From: Acrocarpospora corrugata
GTDB lineage: Bacteria; Actinomycetota; Actinomycetes; Streptosporangiales; Streptosporangiaceae
DNA length: 64,000 nt
Reading direction: 5' to 3'
NCBI RefSeq assembly: GCF_009687845.1
Contig: NZ_BLAD01000069.1
Coordinates: 33,196-97,195 of the forward strand
Every line of letters begins with the position of its first letter. The stretch's first letter is position 1. The notes beneath the pieces were generated by a model, which saw only the letters and a program-made list of their open reading frames with translations, searched no databases and was not told where the DNA came from. A program made the position numbers and the translations under genes. Shown here in pieces: positions 1-7,665 of the stretch.

Positions 1-986
1 CGATGGGGCAGCGCGAACACCTGGCCGGGCAGTCCGGTGCTGGTGCCGAGCCGCGCGGGGGCGCGGATGGTCAGCGCCGTCGTGGCCGGGGCGGCGTTGA
101 ACAGCAGCCGGTTCAGTCCCACTCCTGCGGCCACCGTGCCCTTGTTGGTGACCGTCACCCCCAGCCAGAACAACGCGTCGGGGACGGCGTCCTGCGGGGT
201 CCTCGGGGTGACGCTCGGCCAGCCGGACTGGGCGGACCAGTCAGCCGGCGGGGTCAGCCGGAGCATGCCGTCGTGAGTGAGGCCGCCGGTGCCGTCGGCC
301 GCGCCGGGCACCGCGGTCCAGCCGAGCGGCGGGGTGGTCGAGCGGGAGCAGACGAGCGTCACGGCGAGCGGGGCGTCCGCACCCTGGAACAGGCGCAGGC
401 CCAGCGTCATCGGGTCGGCCACCTTGCGGTCGAACCCCAGGCAGAGCAGGAGGCTCTGCCCGGCGGGGACGTTCAGCGTCTCGGGCGCCGAGGGCTGGCC
501 CGTCAGCGGGGCCGACAGATTGACGTACGTGGCCGAGACGGCGTCCTTCGGATACGGCCCGGCCAGCACCGCCGCCTTGAGCATCGTCGGCAGGACGGTG
601 ACCGCCTCGTCGGTCTCGAAGACCACCGGTTCTGTCCCGCCCTGGGTCTGCGCCTGCGTCCCGGCCGGGACGATCACGGGTGCCCCCGCGCCCGCGGAGA
701 AGGTGAGGTAGGTACGGGCGGGCACGGCGGGCCGCAGGGTGATGCCCAGCAGCCCGAGGAAGGCGAGATAGTTCTTGTCCGGCACCTGGTTGAGCCGGTA
801 GATGATGCCCTCGGCCAGCCAGGCGAACAGCTCGATGAGCGAGATGCCGAGATCGCTGGGGTTGTGGTCGGTCCACTGCGGCGCATACGTCGGGATGAGC
901 GCGCGCATCTGGTCGACGAGGTCCTGCCAGGTCCGGTCGTCCAGATTCGGCGGCAGGATCCTCCCGCGTTCTGAGTCGAAGCTCAT
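1..986 (-). CDS. eCIS baseplate J-like protein (partial, continues past window start)
   Basis: Reading the minus strand from the ATG at 986 gives an open frame to the window edge, about 328 residues. The N-terminus has the pattern of 'putative baseplate assembly protein' (gpJ-like) proteins: [18 protein letters not shown] near residue 16, then [24 protein letters not shown] and a following [20 protein letters not shown] stretch. Such proteins form the wedge of the contractile-tail baseplate around the spike. The ATG overlaps the stop of the gp25-like gene by 4 bp (ATGA), so the two are translationally coupled. The frame has no stop within the window, so the C-terminus and any further tail-fibre or tape-measure genes lie outside. 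Family assignment is from motif memory; the partial state is certain. Confidence 0.85.
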   Translation of the reverse strand, partial: MSFDSERGRILPPNLDDRTWQDLVDQMRALIPTYAPQWTDHNPSDLGISLIELFAWLAEGIIYRLNQVPDKNYLAFLGLLGITLRPAVPARTYLTFSAGAGAPVIVPAGTQAQTQGGTEPVVFETDEAVTVLPTMLKAAVLAGPYPKDAVSATYVNLSAPLTGQPSAPETLNVPAGQSLLLCLGFDRKVADPMTLGLRLFQGADAPLAVTLVCSRSTTPPLGWTAVPGAADGTGGLTHDGMLRLTPPADWSAQSGWPSVTPRTPQDAVPDALFWLGVTVTNKGTVAAGVGLNRLLFNAAPATTALTIRAPARLGTSTGLPGQVFALPH

Positions 987-1372
987 CGACCGCCCTCCAG
1001 GTAGAACGGATAGACGAGGTTGTGCGTCTCCCGGGTGGCGCGCAGCTCGTAGCGGATCGCGATGTCCAGCCGGCCACCGGAGTTGTCGCTGGTGACCGTG
1101 ACGTCGAGAAGCTCGATGCGCGGCTCCCAGCGGGCCAGCGCCTCGGTGACGTAGTAACGGGCCAGGTCGGCGGTGGCGCCGTTGTTGGGCGCGAAGGCGA
1201 GGCTGCGCAGGTTCGTGCCGAAGGTCGGGCGCATCACCCGCTCGCCGTGCTGGGTGCCGAGGATGATCCGGATCGACTCGGCGACCTTGGCGGCCCCGGC
1301 GGACTGGCCGATTCCGGCGTTGTCGAGCCGCAGCGGGTGGGCCGCGCCCCGGCCGTGGAACTGCTCGGTCAC
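983..1372 (-). CDS. gp25/GPW-like baseplate wedge protein
   Basis: This 129-aa protein fits the T4 gp25/phage P2 gpW family, the small baseplate wedge lysozyme-fold protein that contacts the first sheath and tube rings. The family-type core is visible: [21 protein letters not shown] at about residues 34-54, then [19 protein letters not shown] and a C-terminal beta segment ([12 protein letters not shown]). Length is usual for the family. It overlaps the PAAR-like gene upstream (1369-1372) and the J-like gene downstream by 4 bp each, as expected inside one polycistronic eCIS operon. Confidence 0.9.
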   Translation of the reverse strand: MTEQFHGRGAAHPLRLDNAGIGQSAGAAKVAESIRIILGTQHGERVMRPTFGTNLRSLAFAPNNGATADLARYYVTEALARWEPRIELLDVTVTSDNSGGRLDIAIRYELRATRETHNLVYPFYLEGGR

Positions 1373-1716
1373 CGCGCCCCCAGCTTCGTCTGGTTCGCCT
1401 GGGCCGTCAGCGTGCCCATGACGGTGAGGATGACGCCGCTGGTGGAACCCTTGAGGCCGGCAAGGAGCACCGACAGGCCGGAAGCCTTCAGTTTCAGCGC
1501 CTTGCCCGTGATCGGCGGGACGATCGAGGAGCAGGGGATGTCGTTCTGCGGGTCCTTCTTCAGGCAGCCGGTGATCGAACCCAGGCCCGGCTCGACCAGG
1601 ACCGGCTTGCCGGAGACCTTGAGTTTCGCGGTGCTGGACAGGGTCACGGTGCCGGCGGGCACGGCCGGTGGCGGGTGCGTGCAGTTGACGGCCGAGCCGG
1701 TGGTGAGCACCTTCAC
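1369..1716 (-). CDS. PAAR-like spike-tip protein
   Basis: A GTG at 1716 overlaps the VgrG stop (GTGA) and opens a 115-aa frame. The protein has short repeated beta segments of the type [19 protein letters not shown] and [17 protein letters not shown], plus scattered Cys residues (NCTHPPP, GCLKK, IPCSSI). This is the layout of PAAR/DUF4280-like proteins that cap the VgrG trimer as a sharpened tip, often with a metal site. A much longer frame through here (up to 3330) is an antiphase extension; the coupling GTG and the family-like content begin only at 1716. It is called by position directly after VgrG and by repeat pattern; a specific metal ligand set is not proven. Confidence 0.75.
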   Translation of the reverse strand: MKVLTTGSAVNCTHPPPAVPAGTVTLSSTAKLKVSGKPVLVEPGLGSITGCLKKDPQNDIPCSSIVPPITGKALKLKASGLSVLLAGLKGSTSGVILTVMGTLTAQANQTKLGAR

Positions 1717-3350
1717 GAGACGTTCACCTCCGTCGCGGTCATCTCGATCTTCGTGGTCCCCGCGGCGGCCTCCAGCGTGAGCTTGCCCAGCGCCTTGATC
1801 GTGAGGTCGCCGAGGGAGCTGATGGTGATCGCACCGGTGGCCGAGTCGAATTCGATCGAGCTGCCCATGGCGTCCTTGACGGTGAGCTTCCCGACGCCCG
1901 GGGTGTCGTCGAAGGTGATGGTGTGCCCGGCCTTGCTCTTGAGCACCCGTCTGCTGTTGGTGCCGTCGAGGTTCGAGGCGGGCGGGAGGGCGTTGGCGTT
2001 CCACAGGCTGCCCAGCACGTACGGCTGGGACAGGTCGCCGTGCTCGAAACCCACCAGCACCTGGTCGCCGGGTTCCGGCAGCGCGTAGAAGCCCATGTCG
2101 CCGCCGGTCATGGCGGCGGCGACCGGCGCCCAGGTGGTGGTGAAGGAGTCCGACAGCCCGGGAAAGGACACCTTCACCTTGCCGGTCGGGATCTCGGGCG
2201 GCACCGACCGCAGCTCGTCGTTGTTCTCGACCGTGCCGACGACCACCCCGTAGAACTTGGTCGCCTCGTTGGGCGACGGCTCCTCGACGATCTTCTTGCG
2301 CAGCATCCCGAGGAGGCTGGAATGCCCGCGCTGGCTGATCGAGAACTCGGTGCTGAGCCCGCTGCCGCTCAGCCGGTGGGTGACCTTGCGGACCCGGTAG
2401 GCGCCGGAGAACCGCCGGCCCACCCCGCGGATCTCCAGATAGTCGCCGGCCCGCAGGGACGGCAGCCCGGCGCACGACCCCGACCCCTCGTACAGGCCCT
2501 CCAGGAGGTTGGCCAGCAGCGATCGGGCCAGCACCATCGCGTCCAGCGGGTTGTCGACGGTCTGCTGCCTGATCCCCTTGCGGGCCAGCGACGTCAGCAG
2601 GTCGAGCGCCGTGTCGCCCAGCCGTTCGACCAGGTCGGCGGGGTCGAACTCGGTGGCGACGACGGTCGCCGTGATGGCCTGGGCGAGTTCCTGGTTGTAG
2701 CCGCGGATCTCCTGCAGCCCGGCGAGCCCGGCCGCCGAGATCCTCGGCTCGAACGACCTGAGGTTGACGCCCCACTCCAGGACGTGCGCGGCGGTCTTCG
2801 GCCGGGGGAACTGGAAGTGCAGCCGGTCCCACTCCACATAGACGTCGAAGTGGTAGCGGGCGGCCAGCGTCTTCAGGAACGCGAAGTCGCTCTCCACCTG
2901 GATGACCTTCGGTTTCAGGCCGGGGGTCGGGTCCACGACCGGGATCAGTCCGTTCATCACCGCGATCCGCGCGGCGATGAGGCTGTCGTTGAGGAAGTTG
3001 TACTCGGTCGGCGCGGGCTGGCCGCGGCGCATCTTGTAGGACTTGTCGTAGCCGGTGACGCGGATCGTGGGCGGGCCGTCCGAGGGGAAGGACGGCTCGA
3101 TGGCGGCGATCTCGCCGAGGAAGGCGGGGGACAGCTCGGTGCCGTAGCCGAGATGGATCTCCACGGTCTTGCCCGGGTCCAGCAGCGCGGAGTCCAGCAG
3201 GGTGTTGTCGGCGTTGTATAGCAGCAGGCTGAAGGAGCCCGCCAGATCCAGATCGGTCTCGACGGTGACGGACAGGACCTGGGCGGCCAGGTCGGCGGCC
3301 ATCGTGAGCCCGGAGATGCGGACCTCGCACCGCGGCGCGAACGTGTTCAC
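1713..3350 (-). CDS. VgrG-like central spike protein
   Basis: The 545-aa product resembles contractile-system VgrG/gp27-gp5 spike proteins. The N-terminal gp27-like part (1-330) contains the expected phage-late-control D pattern (LRSFEPRIS; YRVRKVTHRLSGSGLSTEFSIS). The OB-fold part follows at about 360-450 (FYGVVVGTVENNDE, GKVKVSFPGL, DMGFYALPEPGDQVLVGFEHGD, PYVLGSLWN). A C-terminal beta-helix-like region of alternating hydrophobic residues (GKLTVKDAMGSSIEFD, ITISSLGDLTIKALGKLTLEA) ends the protein. I chose the GTG at 3350 because it overlaps the preceding stop (GTGA). The frame continues upstream to 3704 only as an antiphase shadow of the LysM gene. No extra toxin domain is seen. Confidence 0.9.
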   Translation of the reverse strand: MNTFAPRCEVRISGLTMAADLAAQVLSVTVETDLDLAGSFSLLLYNADNTLLDSALLDPGKTVEIHLGYGTELSPAFLGEIAAIEPSFPSDGPPTIRVTGYDKSYKMRRGQPAPTEYNFLNDSLIAARIAVMNGLIPVVDPTPGLKPKVIQVESDFAFLKTLAARYHFDVYVEWDRLHFQFPRPKTAAHVLEWGVNLRSFEPRISAAGLAGLQEIRGYNQELAQAITATVVATEFDPADLVERLGDTALDLLTSLARKGIRQQTVDNPLDAMVLARSLLANLLEGLYEGSGSCAGLPSLRAGDYLEIRGVGRRFSGAYRVRKVTHRLSGSGLSTEFSISQRGHSSLLGMLRKKIVEEPSPNEATKFYGVVVGTVENNDELRSVPPEIPTGKVKVSFPGLSDSFTTTWAPVAAAMTGGDMGFYALPEPGDQVLVGFEHGDLSQPYVLGSLWNANALPPASNLDGTNSRRVLKSKAGHTITFDDTPGVGKLTVKDAMGSSIEFDSATGAITISSLGDLTIKALGKLTLEAAAGTTKIEMTATEVNVS

Positions 3351-4063
3351 GGGCGTCCCCCAGGGATGACGAGCCGGGTGCCGGGCGGAACGTCGAACGG
3401 GTCGAGGACGCGGTTGGCGTCGGCGATCCGCCGCCACTGACCGGGATCGCCGAGATAGGCGGCGGCGATCGAGCTCAGGGTCTCGCCGAGCACGGTCAGA
3501 TGGACGGTGGCGTCCCGGCCGGTGACCGCCGCGGCCGCGAGATCGGCGACCGCGGTGACGGTCGGCGAGCCGGCGAACAGACCGTGCCGGATCTCCACCG
3601 CGACCTCGGCGTACTCCTGCAGGCGCACCGACATCGTCGAACGCACCGGGGTGCCGTCCCGCAGGAACATCGTGTACCGCTGGCCCGCCTCCACCAGCAC
3701 GCACCGGAGCTGCACCTGGCCGAGGGAGAACAGCAGGACGGGCGGGGCCATAGTCTGCCGCCTGCGGTCCAGGAGGGCGACGATCGGCCCGGTGAAGGCG
3801 CGCACGTCCTGGCCGGACTCGTAGGTGTCGAAGAACAGTTCCATCGACAGGGTCCGCGCCTTGCCCCGGATGTACTGGATCGGCGGGGTGTCGAGCCCGG
3901 GGATCCCGACCTCGGCGAAAGTGTTGCCCTGCTCGAACTTCAGCTCGTCGGGGTTGTACATCACCCGGTGGGCGGTCCCGGTGGTCGTGTCGATCAGCGT
4001 GGCCTTGGCCAGCTCGCTTCCGGCCCGACGGGTGGCCGGGCGGTCGGATCCGGGCAGCGCCAT
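3347..4063 (-). CDS. LysM-containing CIS tube/baseplate protein
   Basis: This 238-aa protein begins with KATLIDTTTGTAHRVMYNPDELKFEQ, the pattern of the 'contractile injection system tube protein' N-terminal domain (gp53-like). It ends with a LysM-like segment at about 185-235 (VHLTVLGETLSSIAAAYLGDPGQWRRIADAN, then PPGTRLVIPGG). In eCIS particles such proteins link the tube and spike hub; the LysM part is homologous to peptidoglycan-binding modules but often serves structurally. It lies one base after the DUF4157 gene and overlaps VgrG by 4 bp, which matches the common eCIS gene order tube-type LysM protein then VgrG. Confidence 0.88.
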   Translation of the reverse strand: MALPGSDRPATRRAGSELAKATLIDTTTGTAHRVMYNPDELKFEQGNTFAEVGIPGLDTPPIQYIRGKARTLSMELFFDTYESGQDVRAFTGPIVALLDRRRQTMAPPVLLFSLGQVQLRCVLVEAGQRYTMFLRDGTPVRSTMSVRLQEYAEVAVEIRHGLFAGSPTVTAVADLAAAAVTGRDATVHLTVLGETLSSIAAAYLGDPGQWRRIADANRVLDPFDVPPGTRLVIPGGRP

Positions 4064-4064
4064 C

Positions 4065-4976
4065 TCACCCTCCTCGTTCGAACTCGGACCTGAGCTGCCG
4101 CATCAGGTCGGAGACCAGGTCATGGCGGAGCTGCTCCAGGTCGACCGGCGGCGGGGGCGTCGCGAGGTCGCGGCCGACGCCGGCGGCCATCGGCGCCGGA
4201 CCGGCCTGCGGCCCGGGCGGCCGGGGAACCGGACCGGCGGGGACATCGGGAACGGCCGGGCCGATCACGAAGCCCGGCCCGGCCGTTCCGGCCAGCCTGG
4301 TCGCGTTCTCCACCGCGAGCGCGTGGTCGTCCGCGCCGTGCGAGGCGGTCGCCGGGGGTCCCGGAGTGTACGGCGGCTGCCCGGCCTCGCTCGGACCGTC
4401 CTGCCGGGCGCCGGGCGGTGGCCACCCGGGGGGCGCGGGGCCGGGCCAGGAGGTGAAGGCGCGTTCGGCCGGGCTTTCGGGGGACGCGATCTCGGGTGGC
4501 GCCGCGCGGCCGGAGGGGCCGGTTCCGTACGGTGCCGGGCGGGGCGAGGAGAGCCAGTCGGTGACGTGTGCCGCCTCGTGGGCGATCAGGCCGAGGCCCG
4601 CCGGTTCCTCGGGGTGGAAGCGGTCGTCGCGGAAGTAGACGTCGGCCCCGAGCGTGACCGCGTCCGCGCGGTGCCGCCGCGCCAGCGCATCGGCGGCCCC
4701 TCCGACATGGGGCCGCAGCGTGTCGGCCCCCGGTCCCGCCAGGTCGCGGATCCGGCCGCGCACCTCGGGGGAGAGCGGCGCGGCGTCCCTGGCGTCGGCA
4801 TGGTCCTGGTGGGCGAGGTCGGGTTCGACCCGGTCGAACCGGCCGGCCAGCGGCGCGTCCAGCGCGGCGGCCCGGTTCAGGGCGGGCAGCAGCGCGCTCT
4901 CCCAGGGGAAGCTCGTGACATGCCGCGCGGCCAGCCGCCGTCCGGCCAGGTCGAGCCGCTCGCCGAGCGTCTTCAT
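4065..4976 (-). CDS. eCIS core-domain (DUF4157) protein
   Basis: The 303-aa protein carries an eCIS core/DUF4157 block at about residues 72-142: LSPEVRGRIRDLAGPG, HVGGAADALARRHRADAVTLG, VYFRDDRFHPEEPAGLGLIAHEAAHVTDW. The HEAAH is a zincin-type HExxH motif. DUF4157 proteins are hallmark eCIS-associated proteins, often leaders of cargo or toxins. After the core comes a Pro/Gly/Ala-rich, probably disordered linker (150-275). The tail is a short amphipathic helix rich in Leu/Arg/Asp (VDLEQLRHDLVSDLMRQL). No recognisable toxin domain follows, so it may be a structural/processing factor rather than a cargo. It overlaps the DUF6760 gene by 4 bp. Confidence 0.85.
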   Translation of the reverse strand: MKTLGERLDLAGRRLAARHVTSFPWESALLPALNRAAALDAPLAGRFDRVEPDLAHQDHADARDAAPLSPEVRGRIRDLAGPGADTLRPHVGGAADALARRHRADAVTLGADVYFRDDRFHPEEPAGLGLIAHEAAHVTDWLSSPRPAPYGTGPSGRAAPPEIASPESPAERAFTSWPGPAPPGWPPPGARQDGPSEAGQPPYTPGPPATASHGADDHALAVENATRLAGTAGPGFVIGPAVPDVPAGPVPRPPGPQAGPAPMAAGVGRDLATPPPPVDLEQLRHDLVSDLMRQLRSEFERGG

Positions 4977-5125
4977 CGCGCCTCCCGCGTCTGGTCGAGC
5001 ACCTCACGCACCCACCGGCGGCGGGAGGCGTGGTCGAGGTCGAGCACTTCGCTGAGGGTCCAGTGCACATGCCGTCCGAGAAAGGCCACCTCCTGGCGGA
5101 CCCGGTCCAGGGGGTAGCCGGTCAT
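4973..5125 (-). CDS. DUF6760-like eCIS mini-protein
   Basis: A 50-aa protein starting at the ATG at 5125, which overlaps the upstream stop by 4 bp (ATGA). The sequence (YPLDRVRQEVAFLGRHVHW then LSEVLDLDHASRRRWVREV) matches the small DUF6760 proteins found between the tail-assembly protein and the DUF4157 gene in actinobacterial eCIS loci. Its helix-rich, Arg-rich content suggests an assembly or chaperone-type role; the function is not established. A longer frame from 5176 would only overlap the upstream gene and is not used. Confidence 0.75.
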   Translation of the reverse strand: MTGYPLDRVRQEVAFLGRHVHWTLSEVLDLDHASRRRWVREVLDQTREAR

Positions 5126-5490
5126 CCCCCCAGCAGCGGCACCTCCGCCTCGTGCGATCGCTCGCAGTGCGGGCACGTCACGGTGACGGTGTGCGGTGTC
5201 AGGCCGTTGACCCGGTTGTAGAGGTCCTGAAGGTAGGCCAGATCCTCGGAGAACAGGCCCTCGATCACCCCGGCGTTGACCTCGGGCAGCCCGCCGAGCT
5301 TGACCACGACCCTGGCCAGCAGGATGACGATCAGATAGGCGGGCCAGTTGCGGACCCGAGGGTCCTTCAGCGGGTACAGCTCGTCGGCGGCCGTCGCCAG
5401 CCGCATCACCCCGACCCGGTGCAGGGTGCCCTCGGCGTCGACATAGCCCTTGGGCAGTTCGAACTCGATCTCGGTGACCAGCACGCTCAC
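5122..5490 (-). CDS. Phage-tail-assembly-like protein with CxxC motif
   Basis: The GTG at 5490 overlaps the tube-gene stop (GTGA) and gives 122 aa. The fold-type pattern (FELPKGYVDAEGTLHRVGVMRLATAADEL, then DPRVRNWPAYLIVILLARVV and GLFSEDLAYLQDLYNRVNG) is that of tail-assembly/baseplate-hub-chaperone-like proteins found directly after the tube in eCIS and related tails. The C-terminus has a CPHC motif (VTCPHCERSHEAEV), a possible half zinc site. A longer frame starting at 5604 exists but lies inside the tube gene. The exact role in assembly is inferred from position. Confidence 0.7.
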   Translation of the reverse strand: MSVLVTEIEFELPKGYVDAEGTLHRVGVMRLATAADELYPLKDPRVRNWPAYLIVILLARVVVKLGGLPEVNAGVIEGLFSEDLAYLQDLYNRVNGLTPHTVTVTCPHCERSHEAEVPLLGG

Positions 5491-5921
5491 ACCCGGCTGA
5501 GCTTCTCGAGGGTGAGCACCAGGGTCTCGATCGCGATGTCGTTGCCCTTGGCCGAGTACGCCGCGCCCTCCCACTTCGACGGCCACGCGCCGGTGAAGTT
5601 CCACCGCGCGACCTCCCTGCTCCCGGCCAGGTCGAAGACGACGACGGAGCCGCTCTTACGGACCACGTTCCCGTCGATGATCTGCTGCCGCCACTCCCAC
5701 AGCACCTGCGAGTCGGTGAGCCCCCACTTGAGCGTGATGTCGGAGTAGCTGGTACGGCCGGGCATCTTGAGGATGGTCGTGACGCCGCCCTCGGGGTTCT
5801 CGATGACCTCGGTCGTCGAGCCGAGGCCGCTGCACTCGACGAAGCTGCCGACGGCGAGCCCCTCGATCTCGACGAGGAAGTTGAAGTTGCGGTACGGATC
5901 GACCCGCTGTCCTGGGGGCAT
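5487..5921 (-). CDS. Inner tube protein (gp19-like)
   Basis: This 144-aa protein matches T4 gp19-type tail tube subunits: PYRNFNFLVEIEGLAVGSFVECSGLGS at residues 9-35, then ITLKWGLTD, LWEWRQQI and a C-terminal IETLVLTLEKLSRV. Subunits stack into the rigid inner tube that is propelled on sheath contraction. Only one tube paralogue is present here, whereas several eCIS types encode two or three; others could lie outside the window. It begins 5 nt after the sheath stop. Confidence 0.93.
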   Translation of the reverse strand: MPPGQRVDPYRNFNFLVEIEGLAVGSFVECSGLGSTTEVIENPEGGVTTILKMPGRTSYSDITLKWGLTDSQVLWEWRQQIIDGNVVRKSGSVVVFDLAGSREVARWNFTGAWPSKWEGAAYSAKGNDIAIETLVLTLEKLSRV

Positions 5922-5926
5922 GGCTC

Positions 5927-7066
5927 CTACCCTTCGCTGACGGTCGTGCCGCCGTCCCAGAGGCCGATCTGCAGCACGATGAACTCGGCGGGCCGGGTCG
6001 GCGCCACCCCGATCTCGATGACGACCTGGCCCTTCGCCTGGATGTCAGGCGGGTTCAGCTCTTCGGTGATCTTGACGTAGAAGGCCTCCTTGGCGCTGGC
6101 GCCGAACAGCGCCCCCGCCTCCCAGACCCGGGTGAGGAAGTCGGTGATCGACCGTTCCAGGCCCTTCCAGAGGGCGATGTTGTTGGGGGCGAACACCGCC
6201 CAGCGCACGCCTTCGCGGATCGAGTCCTCGATGTAGCAGACCAGCCGCCGGACGTTGACGTACTGCCAGGGCACGCTGTCGGTCAGCGTCCGCGCGCCCC
6301 AGACCAGCGGGGGACCGCCGGGGAAGCGGCGGATGGCGTTGATCTTGTTGTGGTTGAGCACGCCCTGCTCGACATCGTTGAGCAGGTAGTCCAGGTCGAC
6401 CGCGCCGCGGATCATCTCGTTGGCGGGGGCCCGGTGCACCCCGACCTTGTCGTCGCAGCGGACCATGATCCCCGCGACATGGCCGGACGGCGGGACCGAG
6501 ATCTTGCTCGCGGGGTCGTCCGGGTCGAGGATCACGATCCACGGCCAGTACAGCGCGCCGAACCCGTTCGCGGACTTGAGGGCGCTCCGCTGTTTCTGCA
6601 GCGCGCCCGTAGGAGTGATCGGGGTCTTGTCGGGCGCGCCGTCGAGGATCGCGATGCGGTCGCCCATCGTGTCGCAGTGCGTGAGGACCTTGGCCTGGAC
6701 CGCCGGGTCGATGACCCCGGGCAGGCACACCAGGCTGATGTCGGGGAGCCGGGTGAGCTGGTCGAGCGCGCCGTCGAGCCCGGCGACCGGATCCTTGACC
6801 GGCACGATGTAGGCCAGGCCGCCGCCGTTGTCGTAGAACCCGCGCACCGCGTAGGGCAGCTGGAGCCCGCTCTTGTAGTCGTCGAAGGCCGAGGTGTAGG
6901 CGGTCCACGTGGTGACCGGGACGGGCAGGCCGAGCTGGGCGTCGGCGGGGAGCCTGGTGGTGGTGCCGATGAACGCCGCGACGGAGGTTCCGGCCCCGGT
7001 GATCGGCCCGGCCGGCGTGACCTCCTCGACGTAGACCCCGGGGGCCTTGGTCTCGTAGTCGACCAT
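5927..7066 (-). CDS. Contractile sheath protein
   Basis: A 379-aa sheath subunit starting at the ATG at 7066, with a good ribosome binding site (AAGGAG, 7 nt upstream). The N-terminus KAPGVYVEEV and the C-terminal motif FIVLQIGLWDGGTTVSEG are typical of the sheath family that forms the outer contractile cylinder. Internal family-like patterns include PWIVILDP, AGIMVR, YLLNDVEQGVLNHNKINAIRRFPGGPP (N/I-rich strand before the C-terminal domain) and VNVRRLVCYIEDSIREGVRWAVFAPN. The length is close to that of short eCIS sheaths. One sheath paralogue only. A longer upstream frame to 7807 is an antiphase shadow of DUF4255 and the ATPase. Confidence 0.94.
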   Translation of the reverse strand: MVDYETKAPGVYVEEVTPAGPITGAGTSVAAFIGTTTRLPADAQLGLPVPVTTWTAYTSAFDDYKSGLQLPYAVRGFYDNGGGLAYIVPVKDPVAGLDGALDQLTRLPDISLVCLPGVIDPAVQAKVLTHCDTMGDRIAILDGAPDKTPITPTGALQKQRSALKSANGFGALYWPWIVILDPDDPASKISVPPSGHVAGIMVRCDDKVGVHRAPANEMIRGAVDLDYLLNDVEQGVLNHNKINAIRRFPGGPPLVWGARTLTDSVPWQYVNVRRLVCYIEDSIREGVRWAVFAPNNIALWKGLERSITDFLTRVWEAGALFGASAKEAFYVKITEELNPPDIQAKGQVVIEIGVAPTRPAEFIVLQIGLWDGGTTVSEG

Positions 7067-7083
7067 GGTCTGCTCCTTAGCGC

Positions 7084-7665
7084 TCAGGGGTGTTCGAGAA
7101 CGGTCTTGACGATGACGCCGGTGTGCGTCCGGAACTGCTCGGTCTGGTCGAAGGGATCGGCCGCTACGGTGACGGTCAGCGAGAAGGCCGGCCTCGGCGC
7201 GATGCCGAGCGCGCTCCAGAAGTGCCCCATCTGCTGGCCCTCCCGGGTCTGCGCGACCGTGGCAGGGACGGGGTAGGGCTGGTTCTGCAGCACGCCCCTG
7301 AGGAAGCGGGTCTCCAGGGTCGGGAACCGGGCCAGCCAGACCAGCGCGGCGCCGAGCAACTGGTGCTCCTCGGCGGTCTTCAGCGCGGCCGACTGGGTGG
7401 ACCAGGCGGTGAGCAGGTAGACGCAGTCGATCCGGATCGACGGCAACCGGCTGGTGTAGGTGGTGCCGGACAGCTCCATGACCCGGGCGTCGTCGCGGAG
7501 CTCCCGGTTCTCGCTGAGTTCGTGCAGGAACAGGTTCAGCGTCGCGTGCGCGGGCTGGAAGTTCCGGTCGGGCGTGTCGAAGGCGATCTGGGCGCCGCGC
7601 AGCTGCTGGGGCGCGGCGGGGTCCTGGAGCATGGCGCCGATCGTGGCGTCGAGGTCCTGGAACAT
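7084..7665 (-). CDS. DUF4255 (cap/terminator-like) eCIS protein
   Basis: This 193-aa protein is a DUF4255 (Pvc16-N-like) member. It has FQDLDATIGAML at the N-terminus, ATLNLFLHELSENRELR near residue 45 and IRIDCVYLLTAWS near residue 77, with HQLLGAALVWLARFP further on. In well-studied eCIS the corresponding protein caps the distal end of the tube and sheath. Its ATG overlaps the ATPase stop by 1 nt. The role is inferred from family and position. Confidence 0.87.
   Translation of the reverse strand: MFQDLDATIGAMLQDPAAPQQLRGAQIAFDTPDRNFQPAHATLNLFLHELSENRELRDDARVMELSGTTYTSRLPSIRIDCVYLLTAWSTQSAALKTAEEHQLLGAALVWLARFPTLETRFLRGVLQNQPYPVPATVAQTREGQQMGHFWSALGIAPRPAFSLTVTVAADPFDQTEQFRTHTGVIVKTVLEHP

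Noticed and set aside
1369..3330. 653-codon frame joining PAAR-like C-terminus with upstream sequence
   Set aside because: Only the part after GTG 1716 has family-like content and operon-type coupling; the rest is antiphase to VgrG.
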